Assembly: GCF_047303325.1 (NCBI RefSeq)
Contig: NZ_JBKBEX010000017.1
Coordinates: forward strand, 43,206-107,205
From: Polaromonas sp047303325
GTDB taxonomy: Bacteria; Pseudomonadota; Gammaproteobacteria; Burkholderiales; Burkholderiaceae_C
Length of the DNA: 64,000 bases
Direction: 5' to 3'
Part shown: piece after piece, positions 18,521 through 26,203 of the stretch
How positions within the stretch are numbered: position 1 is the first letter of the stretch
Layout of the letters: every line of letters starts with the position of its first letter
Translations under genes and position numbers: made by a program
The notes under the pieces: model-generated
The model's database searches: none
Told to the model about the DNA's origin: nothing
What the model saw: only the letters and a program-made list of their open reading frames with translations

Positions 18521-21500
18521 TCAAAGGATTCGATATTTGGACTGTCGATTCTTGAAAGCTGGTTCCGTACCTTCCAGAATCTGCACAACTTTCGCCTTCA
18601 TCTCAGGGTTCTCGATCGCCCCGGCCTCATATTCGAAGCGGCTTCCTGCCTTATTACAGGACGCATAGATGATTTGCTCGGCGTCGCAGACCACAGCCAA
18701 ATTGGGGTTATGGGTAACCATGATGACCTGGCGGCGCTCTTTAGCGCGCTTGATGCAGCGGACAAGGACCTTATAAATCGTCTGATTGTCTAGATTTTCT
18801 TCGGGCTGATCGATAACGATTGGGATGTCATCTTCATCCACGAGCAGATAGAAAACGAGCAGGAGCAGACCTCGCTCGCCAGGCGAGAGCTGCCCGATCT
18901 CTTGACCGTCATAAGTCAGTGAGTATTGCGGGGACAAGTAGTCGAAAGCAAAAAGGTAGTCAAGAAGATCTTGCTCCGACGCGCCTCTCGCGAGCTGATC
19001 GCTCAGTTTGATCTCACGCCCGACTTGCCCTTCTCGTCGGTCGAACCGCAACATGTCGTCAATCCGGTCAGCGAAAGCAATCGCCTCATCCGCCGTCGAA
19101 AAGCCTGCTTCCTGGAGCATAGTCTTGAGGAGTAGAGAGCTTTCATCGACGCCCATGAACGAACCTCGAACACGCTGATTCAAGCGACTCATGAGTTGTT
19201 GGGCGAACCCCGACTCCTCTACGCGAACTTGGAAGTCCAACGGCAAATTCATCTCCTTCTGCTCGTCCGAGTTCACAAAATTCTGAACAGGCAAATAAAG
19301 GCGCCGATACTCCTCGACCATCGCTTGGATACGCGCGTGAACGGCGCGCGACAGCCCGGATCGCCGTGCTCGCAGGCTTACGAGCTTTTCGGGGAGCTCG
19401 GCGAGGGCTTCGATCTCGGCTTGTAGTTGAGTGATTGATCCCACTTTTGCACCGTCGCCGACAATGGTTGCTTTGGCCGTTTCCCAGGACGCTAACTCCT
19501 CCTTGTAGCGCACGTAGAGGCGCTGAGGTTCGTCTAATTGGCTTTTGGCAGCAGCGACAGCTGCTGCCGCGGCCAATTTTCTGTGCGATAGGCTTCCTTC
19601 GGCCTCATCGAGAAGCGCGTTATCGATTACGGCTACTTCCTTAGCTGAGGCGGACACAATAGCGTCCACCGGAGCAGAATTGACCCGCAGGTCCACGAGG
19701 GCGGCGACCTCGATTTTTTCGTCAAGTTGCGAGAGTAGTTCTTGGAGATCGGCGACGAATGCATGGTGGTGTCGCTTGTGATTTTCGAGCGCTTGTGAGA
19801 TGCGCTGCGCGACAGCCTGTTTCTTTGCGAGAATAGATTTCCGATCCACCAGCAACGCTTCCTCGCTCACCAGTTGCCGCACTAACGCTTCTGACGCTTC
19901 CATGCGCTCAGCCGCTTGTTTCGATGCAACCTGCGCCAACTCGGATGCATTGGGATCTACCATCTCCGTCGGCTTTGCACTATCTAGGGCCGCAAGTTCT
20001 GCTTTTTTCGCAGCTAATTGGGCTTGGAGCCCTCGCAGAAACTCCTCCGTCGACCTGCGCTCCGCCTCTAGAATTTCGGCGTTGACTTTGCTGATGTCGT
20101 CTCTGAGAGCTTTCCTAGCGCGCTCGATCTCGGCCACTTTGAATTCGAGCAACTCATCCATGGACGCTTTGCCAAGCCTATCTGCGTCGGGCACGTGTGA
20201 GTAAATTATCTTGCGCAGTTCGGCGTCAAAGGTGGCCGAGCCTCCGTCGCCGAGCTCGTTGCATAGGTCTTCGAGGTAGCTCTGCGGCAAATATTTGACG
20301 CGCTCGACGTCGACAGGATTTGGATCCTCGTCAAGTCCGCGGTTGCTCGACGGGCCATCACGCCATCGCAGTTCGCCAACGAAATGTTGAGCGAATTTCG
20401 TCTTGGGGTTTCGAAAGCGATTGGTCTTTAAAAATGAGAATTTCTGATGATGCCTTGTGTTGCCGACTAGCGCAATGATGTCCGAAAGGGCACTCTTTCC
20501 GCTTCCCTTGTTGCCGATGATTGCGACCAGATCCTGATTCAATGGGAGATCGACATCAAACCAGTCCTGAGGCAACGGTGACCCCGGTTTCTTTGACACC
20601 TTTATGGAGTCGATGAACTTTGTCTTATTCTGTTCAACTATCTTTCGTTTGGGCGGATTGTCACCTACGAAAACACGATCGTCGAACTCGTGGATAGCTT
20701 GAAGCAGGCCTTCAAACGTCGTGTCGGCCTTGATCCATGTGAAGCAATTGCCAATACGATCCTTGTTTGCCGAACTGCTCAGCGCATGGGCATCCGAGCA
20801 ATCCAACATTCGATCATTCACCATGGCCGCTTTTAAGACCGCTCTGGCGGTCGCATACCGCTGTGGATTCTCTGCGGCGATGAACACCAGATTAGCTTCG
20901 TTTATCACAGTTTTTTTGTCTGCAATCGTATGGTCGTTCCATTTCAGGTTGTCCCACTCGCTCTTGCCGATCGCAATTAGGCTTTTACCTTGGAAATAAG
21001 GCGTATTCAACGCGCGCTTGACTTCTTCGACACTGATGTTGAGATTGTTGAATCCGACGCGCAGCGGTGATGGAGCGTTCGCGCGCAGTGCCGCCGGCAT
21101 CGACGCGATTACTCGATTGCCAAGCTCAGTCAGGTTGTCGCGCGTGATTACTCCGCCCCATTGGCCATAGGCTGCCGATCCAGGAACAAGCGTGTAATGC
21201 CGGTGAATTGATGCAAGAAACTGCGCGCGAATCACATCTGGATCTATCTCATCGAAGACGACATGAAGATTGATCTTGCTCCAGGCGGATGGCAAATAGC
21301 CGTCTGGGCCTTGCTCGAGCAGGCCGCCGAATTTGTCTAGACGCAGTTCGATGACCGGTAGAACAAGATCAATGTTGGCTAGTCGCCCCTTTTTTCGCTC
21401 GCTGAGAATGCGCGCATAGCCATCGACAAAAACATAGTCATTGATCCCAATAACTTTAAATTCCGGCGGTAGCGCTTCCAGGTCAGTTAAAAAGGCACTC

Positions 21501-21604
21501 CAAGCCTCTTCTTTGGTGCCTGGATAGTTATTCGTCTGCGACTCTGGCGTGTGGACGTGCAAGTCCCACTTTGCCCAGGCAGATCCTGGCAGTTTTATTG
21601 TCAT
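18521..21604 (-). CDS. TrlF-type protein: PHP-like domain fused to SMC/ABC-like ATPase
   Basis: A 1027-residue protein. The N-terminus WDLHVHTPES (D14, H16, H18) is the first metal-binding motif of a PHP phosphoesterase-like domain that occupies roughly residues 10-290. An ABC/SMC-type ATPase follows, with Walker A IIGNKGSGKSALSD near residue 363, a long coiled coil (about 480-790, many E/K/A heptads such as LQAQLAAKKAELAALD), the signature QLSPGERGLLLLVFYLL near 905 and Walker B PIVIDQPEENLDNQ near 930, with MVTHNPNLAVVCDA as the H-loop region. This matches the TrlF family of AAA-like ATPases found in genomic islands. Function is not established; the layout (nuclease-like head plus SMC-like motor) suggests DNA surveillance. 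First gene of the three-gene operon. Confidence 0.85.
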   Translation of the reverse strand: MTIKLPGSAWAKWDLHVHTPESQTNNYPGTKEEAWSAFLTDLEALPPEFKVIGINDYVFVDGYARILSERKKGRLANIDLVLPVIELRLDKFGGLLEQGPDGYLPSAWSKINLHVVFDEIDPDVIRAQFLASIHRHYTLVPGSAAYGQWGGVITRDNLTELGNRVIASMPAALRANAPSPLRVGFNNLNISVEEVKRALNTPYFQGKSLIAIGKSEWDNLKWNDHTIADKKTVINEANLVFIAAENPQRYATARAVLKAAMVNDRMLDCSDAHALSSSANKDRIGNCFTWIKADTTFEGLLQAIHEFDDRVFVGDNPPKRKIVEQNKTKFIDSIKVSKKPGSPLPQDWFDVDLPLNQDLVAIIGNKGSGKSALSDIIALVGNTRHHQKFSFLKTNRFRNPKTKFAQHFVGELRWRDGPSSNRGLDEDPNPVDVERVKYLPQSYLEDLCNELGDGGSATFDAELRKIIYSHVPDADRLGKASMDELLEFKVAEIERARKALRDDISKVNAEILEAERRSTEEFLRGLQAQLAAKKAELAALDSAKPTEMVDPNASELAQVASKQAAERMEASEALVRQLVSEEALLVDRKSILAKKQAVAQRISQALENHKRHHHAFVADLQELLSQLDEKIEVAALVDLRVNSAPVDAIVSASAKEVAVIDNALLDEAEGSLSHRKLAAAAAVAAAKSQLDEPQRLYVRYKEELASWETAKATIVGDGAKVGSITQLQAEIEALAELPEKLVSLRARRSGLSRAVHARIQAMVEEYRRLYLPVQNFVNSDEQKEMNLPLDFQVRVEESGFAQQLMSRLNQRVRGSFMGVDESSLLLKTMLQEAGFSTADEAIAFADRIDDMLRFDRREGQVGREIKLSDQLARGASEQDLLDYLFAFDYLSPQYSLTYDGQEIGQLSPGERGLLLLVFYLLVDEDDIPIVIDQPEENLDNQTIYKVLVRCIKRAKERRQVIMVTHNPNLAVVCDAEQIIYASCNKAGSRFEYEAGAIENPEMKAKVVQILEGTEPAFKNRQSKYRIL

Positions 21605-21745
21605 TTGCTCCCCTCCCTTTTCCCACCCTCTGGTCGATCTATCTTGCGCTAAAGCAAAAGCAAAAGCCAGCGTAAAAGATTCACTGAATCGAGCCGCGCG
21701 ATTACCGCAGTCTTTACTTCGGAGAAAGCCGATTTTAGAACTAAA

Positions 21746-21765
21746 TACTGTATATTTATACAGTG
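21746..21765. promoter_or_regulatory. LexA (SOS) box, near-consensus
   Basis: TACTGTATATTTATACAGTG contains the perfect 16-bp palindrome CTGTATATTTATACAG (21748-21763) and agrees with the E. coli-type LexA consensus in 18 of 20 positions by eye. It is 142 bases upstream of the TrlF-type start and overlaps the GTG start of the divergent small gene at 21763. As the site is symmetrical it could repress either direction or both. The AT-rich core could also hold a -10 element. Confidence 0.85.
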
Positions 21766-22203
21766 ATTTTCGACGTCTACATCCTCGGTGCCAAGGGCAG
21801 TGACCCAGTGGAAGCGCTGCGCTCGGGTCCCAGGCGCGGTGAGCTGATCATCCGAAGGCGGTGGCCGGATGGCCCACGCACAGACTTGCAAGCCCTCCTA
21901 CTGGAGCCAGGCACTCGCAACGAGTTACTGCCGGCGCTTTTGAACCCAACCGTCATTGCAATGAACAGCTTGGGGATGACCGTCGAGGGCACCACGGCGC
22001 ACCAGTTCCGCAACACGGCCAAGGCCAGGTTCGAATATTCCAAAGAGCGATGGCTGTGCAAGCCGCCGGGCGCCAAAGCCGTGCTGGACACCGAGAAGCT
22101 AATGAGGCAAAGCGCTGAACGACTCAAGCGCGCGTTGGACAACCCATTTGATCCAGCGCATGACGATATAGACGATCACACTGGCGATCAGCCTTCGATG
22201 TGA
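21763..22203 (+). CDS. Conserved-looking hypothetical protein with LexA box at its start
   Basis: A 146-residue basic soluble protein starting at GTG 21763 (IFDVYILGAKGSDPVEALR). It contains GELIIRRRWPDGPRTDLQALLLEPGTRNELLPALLNP (quoted in part: RRRWPDGPRTDLQALLLEPG) and the WLCKPPGA stretch, with an acidic tail. I do not recognise the family, though the compact, motif-rich sequence reads as a real gene. The LexA box overlaps the start, so either the mRNA is leaderless or the true start is further in (next ATG 21961). Its placement suggests DNA-damage induction. Higher GC than the TrlF gene. Confidence 0.6.
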   Translation: MIFDVYILGAKGSDPVEALRSGPRRGELIIRRRWPDGPRTDLQALLLEPGTRNELLPALLNPTVIAMNSLGMTVEGTTAHQFRNTAKARFEYSKERWLCKPPGAKAVLDTEKLMRQSAERLKRALDNPFDPAHDDIDDHTGDQPSM

Positions 22204-22289
22204 GCTAGGCTACTCGCGTACTCTTTTCCTCGGATACCTGTCAGACATTCACTGGGGTGAGCTCTATCTGAAGTAGCAGCTGTGCAGTT

Positions 22290-22892
22290 TCATGGGATCA
22301 CTTTCGCCGCGACTAATCGCTCAACGACAGCTCTATAAAAATCATCAGCCATGGCGGGCGTTTGCTCCATCCCCAAAAGAGCACCAGCCTTGAAATCGGC
22401 CGACCACACGGGCGTACTCAGCTTGGGGTCAATCAGCCGGACGTCGAATGTGATGGACGTTTGGCAAATGATGGATGCTTTTCCACATTCAACAAAGTAG
22501 CGCTTCGGCGTAATGATCAGGCTGGTACTTGTTGGTTGGGCTGGCGCTTCGATGGCCACGCTGAGCCTGCGCCTTTCCAGCCGTGGTTTCAAGTCTGTGG
22601 CCAGCCCCTTCCGAACATGCGAGAGCATCACCGGAACATCTCTCTGGGCTTGTGCTTCCTGCTTGGACCAATCCACTTCAAAGCCCTTCTTCACGAGCGT
22701 CTCATATGTGCCCTTGAGGGCGGGATTTTCAACAAAGACGATGCTCACAGAAGACACCGGCGTGGAAGGATCGGGGCCCCTTTTTTCATTGCTGACGAAT
22801 GTCGAGCAGCCCACCAGCATGACGAGGCCAAGAAGAGTGGCAATATTGCGCCAGCAATGTATGCAACGAGAAAAAGCAGGTTGAGGATTCAC
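22290..22892 (-). CDS. Putative outer-membrane lipoprotein, DUF4136-like size
   Basis: A 200-residue protein from the GTG at 22892, chosen because GGAG lies 7 bases upstream and because it gives a normal lipoprotein leader (RNIATLLGLVMLVGCS; the lipobox LVGC puts the lipidated Cys at about residue 29). The frame is open up to 23060 but the extra 56 residues lack supporting signals. The mature part has alternating hydrophobic strands (SLIITPKRYFVECGKASIIC, SITFDVRLIDPK, PVWSADFKAG), a pattern seen in small beta-rich lipoproteins. Function unknown. It is divergent from the Sel1-repeat gene. Confidence 0.7.
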   Translation of the reverse strand: MNPQPAFSRCIHCWRNIATLLGLVMLVGCSTFVSNEKRGPDPSTPVSSVSIVFVENPALKGTYETLVKKGFEVDWSKQEAQAQRDVPVMLSHVRKGLATDLKPRLERRRLSVAIEAPAQPTSTSLIITPKRYFVECGKASIICQTSITFDVRLIDPKLSTPVWSADFKAGALLGMEQTPAMADDFYRAVVERLVAAKVIP

Positions 22893-23118
22893 AGTAGCTC
22901 CAACAATAAAAAAGAACACGACGACCAACGCGGAGCCATAGATGACAAGCGATCCCGTGCCACAAGGCGTCAGCGGACGGACTGTAAAGAGATGACGAGG
23001 AACGCGCCAATAGTGTTTTGACATCTGCGCATACGCATCTCTCATGGTGCTAATGAACACAGATCAAAGTGCGACTGCTTGCAGATAAACTCCCCCACAC
23101 AAAAGGGAGGATCGCTTC

Positions 23119-24648
23119 ATGAACACCAAAGCAGCACGTCAACGTGCAGGCTATTTCTCGGCTACCTGCGTGCTGGCCGTTTTGCTTCAGGCAAGCAGCG
23201 TGTCAGCGCTTGCGCAAGCAAGCACAACACCCAACACCCAACTCACCTCACGCCTGGACCAGGTCACCAAAATGCTCGCAGGCGCCGCATCGCGCGATGC
23301 CAATGCGGTGTGGGATGCAAAGACGGAGATTGAAGAGCTGCCCTACCCCGCACGCGGAGACCGCAAGCTTGCGCGGCGGCTGAACACCACGGCGCTGGAG
23401 AAATTCAAGGCCGACCAGATTCCCGATTCGATGGCTGACTTTGAAAAGGCGCGGCGGGCCGACCCTTCCGATCAGGAGATTGCCAACAACTACGGTTATG
23501 TGCTGTACCGGGTGGGCAAGCTGCCTGAGGCGGAAGCGCAGTTGCGCTACACGCTGGCGCTGGCGCCGGCACGGGCGGCCGCCTGGGCCAACCTGGCGGA
23601 AGTGTTTGGGGCGCAGGGGCAGGTGCAGCGGGCGGCGGATGCGTTTGTGGTGTCGCATCGCTTTTCGCGCAACCCGGATACGACGCGGCAATACATTGAG
23701 AAGTTTGCCGCGTCGACGACGGACCCGGCGGGTTTGAAGCAGGGCGCTGCGCAGGCGCTTTCGCGCTTGTTCCCGACTGTGGGGGCGAATGGCACGGCGG
23801 CTACCGCTGCGGTGCAACCGCTGGCAGGCACGACGACTGAACGCAGCGCGGCTGCGCAGGCAGAGATGGCTGCGGCGGCGGGCGCCGCAAGCAGCACTGC
23901 GGCGGCTGCCGGCAAGGCAGTGCCTGTGGCGCTGGCGGATCCGTTTGCGCGGCTGCTGTCGCAGCTGCCGAATCCTGAAGTGGTGCCGCTGTTTGCGGCA
24001 GCATCCCAGGGCTCAGCCACCGCGCGTGAGGAGTTGCTGCGCCTGGCCCATGGCGGCAATGCGCGCGCCCAGCATGCGGTGGCGACGATCTACAACAACG
24101 GTCGGGGTGTGGAGGTGAACCACGAGCTGGCCAATACCTGGTACCGCAAGTCTGCCGAGGCGGGCTTTGTGCTGGCCCAGGCCGGGCTGGCGTGGAACCA
24201 GCAGAATGGCATTGGCATGGCGGCCGACCTGTCGCTGGCGTTTGACAACTACCGGCGCGCGGCCGAGCAGGGGCACCCGTATGCGATGAACAACCTGGCC
24301 ATGATGTACTACCGGGGCATGGGCACGCGGCCTGATGTGAAGGCCTCGTATGACTGGTTTGTGCGTGCAGCGGAGGCGGGCCTGGCGCGCGGCGCGCATA
24401 ACGCGGCCTGGTACCTTGAGTACGGCGTCGGCCAGCCGGCGGATTTACGCAAGGCTTTTGCCTATTACCTGTCTGCCGCCACGGCCGGTTTTGCGCAGTC
24501 GCAGTACAAGGTGGGCCATGCTTATGAGTACGGCTGGGGCGGCAGCCAGGACAGGGCGGCGGCGATCGAGTGGTACAAAAAGGCGGCGCTGCAAGGGCTG
24601 GAGCCGGCCAAGGATGCCTTGAAGCGGCTGGGTGTGACTGATATTTAA
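23119..24648 (+). CDS. Exported TPR/Sel1-repeat protein
   Basis: A 509-residue protein with a Sec leader (about residues 1-34, ending SALAQA). Residues 90-190 hold TPR-like helices (NNYGYVLYRVGKLPEAEAQL, AAWANLAEVFGAQGQVQRAA). An Ala-rich linker runs from about 210 to 270. From about 300 there are Sel1 repeats of about 36 residues, for example GNARAQHAVATIYNNGRGVE, ANTWYRKSAEAGFVLAQAGL, AMNNLAMMYYRGMGTRPDV and QSQYKVGHAYEYGWGGSQD. Such proteins act as scaffolds in the periplasm or at the outer membrane. GGGAGG 9 bases upstream supports the start. A bidirectional terminator follows. Confidence 0.88.
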   Translation: MNTKAARQRAGYFSATCVLAVLLQASSVSALAQASTTPNTQLTSRLDQVTKMLAGAASRDANAVWDAKTEIEELPYPARGDRKLARRLNTTALEKFKADQIPDSMADFEKARRADPSDQEIANNYGYVLYRVGKLPEAEAQLRYTLALAPARAAAWANLAEVFGAQGQVQRAADAFVVSHRFSRNPDTTRQYIEKFAASTTDPAGLKQGAAQALSRLFPTVGANGTAATAAVQPLAGTTTERSAAAQAEMAAAAGAASSTAAAAGKAVPVALADPFARLLSQLPNPEVVPLFAAASQGSATAREELLRLAHGGNARAQHAVATIYNNGRGVEVNHELANTWYRKSAEAGFVLAQAGLAWNQQNGIGMAADLSLAFDNYRRAAEQGHPYAMNNLAMMYYRGMGTRPDVKASYDWFVRAAEAGLARGAHNAAWYLEYGVGQPADLRKAFAYYLSAATAGFAQSQYKVGHAYEYGWGGSQDRAAAIEWYKKAALQGLEPAKDALKRLGVTDI

Positions 24649-24664
24649 AGTGCCTGCCGCCCAT

Positions 24665-24694
24665 GAAAAAAGCCCTGTCACCAGGGCTTTTTTT
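24665..24694. terminator. Bidirectional Rho-independent terminator
   Basis: AGCCCTG/CAGGGCT stem (24671-24677, 24682-24688) with a TCAC loop, flanked by a run of A on the left and T on the right. It can end transcripts of the Sel1 gene (plus) and of the convergent DUF1840 gene (minus). Confidence 0.9.
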
Positions 24695-24744
24695 ATTCCT
24701 ACCTATATATAGAGAGAGTCAGGCCGCCCCAGCGGCCGGGGCGC

Positions 24745-25047
24745 CTACACCCCCCAAACCACCTCATGCCCCGCCTTGAGATTGCGCTGCAGCATGTCGA
24801 TAAAGGGCACGGCGCGCTGGCGCAGGCCCAGGCCGTCGCCGGGGACGACGCCGTCTTCGGCATTGGCGTCGTGGGCTTCCTCGTGGGCGATGGCTTCTTT
24901 CAGGGCGGCGATGGCGGCGGGCATCTGCTCGGGCAGGATGATGCCTTTGGGGGCGGGGTCTTTGCCGATGATCTCGAGGACCTTGCGGCCGTTGGCTTCG
25001 AGCATGATCACATCGCCGGCGTCTTTGGATTTGAATTTGTAAAGCAT
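24745..25047 (-). CDS. DUF1840 family protein
   Basis: A 100-residue protein from the ATG at 25047 (MLYKFKSKDAGDVIMLEANG). The sequence KVLEIIGKDPAPKGIILPEQMPAAI (in part) and the C-terminal FIDMLQRNLKAGHEVVWGV are those of the DUF1840 family, short soluble proteins of proteobacteria with no known function. The frame extends to 25113 but the family N-terminus begins at this methionine and GGAG lies upstream. It faces the Sel1 gene across a shared terminator. Confidence 0.88.
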   Translation of the reverse strand: MLYKFKSKDAGDVIMLEANGRKVLEIIGKDPAPKGIILPEQMPAAIAALKEAIAHEEAHDANAEDGVVPGDGLGLRQRAVPFIDMLQRNLKAGHEVVWGV

Positions 25048-25192
25048 GGATGGCTCCTCAAGTTGTGCGGACAGACCATTATGGAAAGGTTTGAGCGACT
25101 TTTGTGTAGGCAAGTTTCACCATTTTGGCCCCTGAGGGGTTTGCGCGGGCCTGGGGCGGGCGGGTGGCGCGGCTCAAGCAAAATAGCGGCCT

Positions 25193-25939
25193 ATGTTCAA
25201 TATCGCCACTGTCCCCAAGTCGGCCCGCCAGGCGCTCAGCCAGGACGGCCTGAGCCTGCTGAACCCGGCCGAGCTGACGGCCACGCTGGAGCTGGGTAAT
25301 GCCTGGGTGCCGGCCTGGAATGCCCTGGTGCCCTCCTGGGACCGGCTGCCGCCGGATGCCCACCTGAAGGACGGCGGGCATTACCGCAAGCGCCGGCACT
25401 CGTGTTTTGTGCAGGAGATGGCCTCGGGCACGCTGGTGCAAACGCCGCACCGCGCGCACTGGCAGCCGACGGACTACAACGCGCTGCACGGTGGTTTTGA
25501 GCGCTGGTTCGAGCCGGTGGAGCCGGCCGTGGCCACCGCCACGGCCTGGACGGACTTGATCGCCGCCCTGGGCAGGCTGTTTGCCCAGGTGCAGCCGGCC
25601 GAGCGCTGGCATATCGAGGCGCACCAGTTCCGCATCGACACGGCGGGCGGCGTGGGCCGGCCCACACCCGAGGGCGCGCACCGCGACGGTGTGGACTTTG
25701 TGGTGGTGATGATGGTGGGGCGCCACGGCGTGAAGGGCGGCGAGACCCGGGTGTTTGACGCCAACGGCCCGCACGGCGTGCGTTTTGTGATGCGCGAGCC
25801 GCTGACGGCGCTGCTGCTGGACGACGCGCGGGTGATCCACGAGACCACGCCGATACTGCCGGCGGACGACCAGTCCGGCGCGGGATTCCGGGACACGCTG
25901 GTGCTCACTTACAGGGCGGCAGGCTTCCAATCCCCCTGA
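25193..25939 (+). CDS. 2-oxoglutarate/Fe(II) dioxygenase family protein
   Basis: A 248-residue cytoplasmic protein of the 2OG-Fe dioxygenase family (PF10014 type, relatives hydroxylate free amino acids such as isoleucine). The iron facial triad is probably H163-x-D165 (GAHRDGVDF) and H216 (RVIHETTPI), with R201 or the R near the end of the barrel binding oxoglutarate. RKRRHSCF near residue 65 is another family-conserved patch. Substrate cannot be read from sequence. Confidence 0.82.
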   Translation: MFNIATVPKSARQALSQDGLSLLNPAELTATLELGNAWVPAWNALVPSWDRLPPDAHLKDGGHYRKRRHSCFVQEMASGTLVQTPHRAHWQPTDYNALHGGFERWFEPVEPAVATATAWTDLIAALGRLFAQVQPAERWHIEAHQFRIDTAGGVGRPTPEGAHRDGVDFVVVMMVGRHGVKGGETRVFDANGPHGVRFVMREPLTALLLDDARVIHETTPILPADDQSGAGFRDTLVLTYRAAGFQSP

Positions 25940-25999
25940 CACCCAGGGCGGCCCCGGCTGGATTGAAAAATTCAGCAAACTAACGCGGCGGGGGTATTC

Positions 26000-26095
26000 A
26001 CCAGTGGGGGGCCGCGGGACTGGCTTTGCCAGACCGCAGGCGCCGCCCCCTTGAGGGGGAGCAGGCTACACGAAGTGAGCCTGTACAGGGGTGGG
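26000..26095 (+). repeat. GC-rich intergenic repeat, copy D
   Basis: Same orientation as the copy at 6655: GGGACTGGCTTTGCCAGACC, then CCCCCTTGAGGGGG, then a CTACACGAAGTGAGCCTG hairpin. It lies in the 264-bp gap before the aminobenzoate/salicylate operon. Confidence 0.7.
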
Positions 26096-26142
26096 CTTGT
26101 TTCTCGGCAAACATCTGCTTTCCACCTCGCGGTAAACCCTGC

Positions 26143-26169
26143 TTGACGGATTTACTTTAAACCTAAACA
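26143..26169 (+). promoter_or_regulatory. Possible promoter of the aromatic-CoA operon
   Basis: TTGACG at 26143-26148 is followed after 15 bases by TAAACA in an unusually AT-rich stretch for this genome (TTTACTTTAAACCTAAACAA). Spacing is shorter than ideal. The TTAA-rich surroundings could include a MarR site, but no clean palindrome was found. Confidence 0.35.
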
Positions 26170-26203
26170 ATTAAGGCAAGATTAATCCAGAGAGTACGCT
26201 TTC

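Noticed and set aside
22893..23060. 56-residue N-terminal extension of the lipoprotein gene
   Set aside because: The GTG at 22892 has a good ribosome binding site and yields a proper lipobox leader; the extension would bury it behind another hydrophobic segment.
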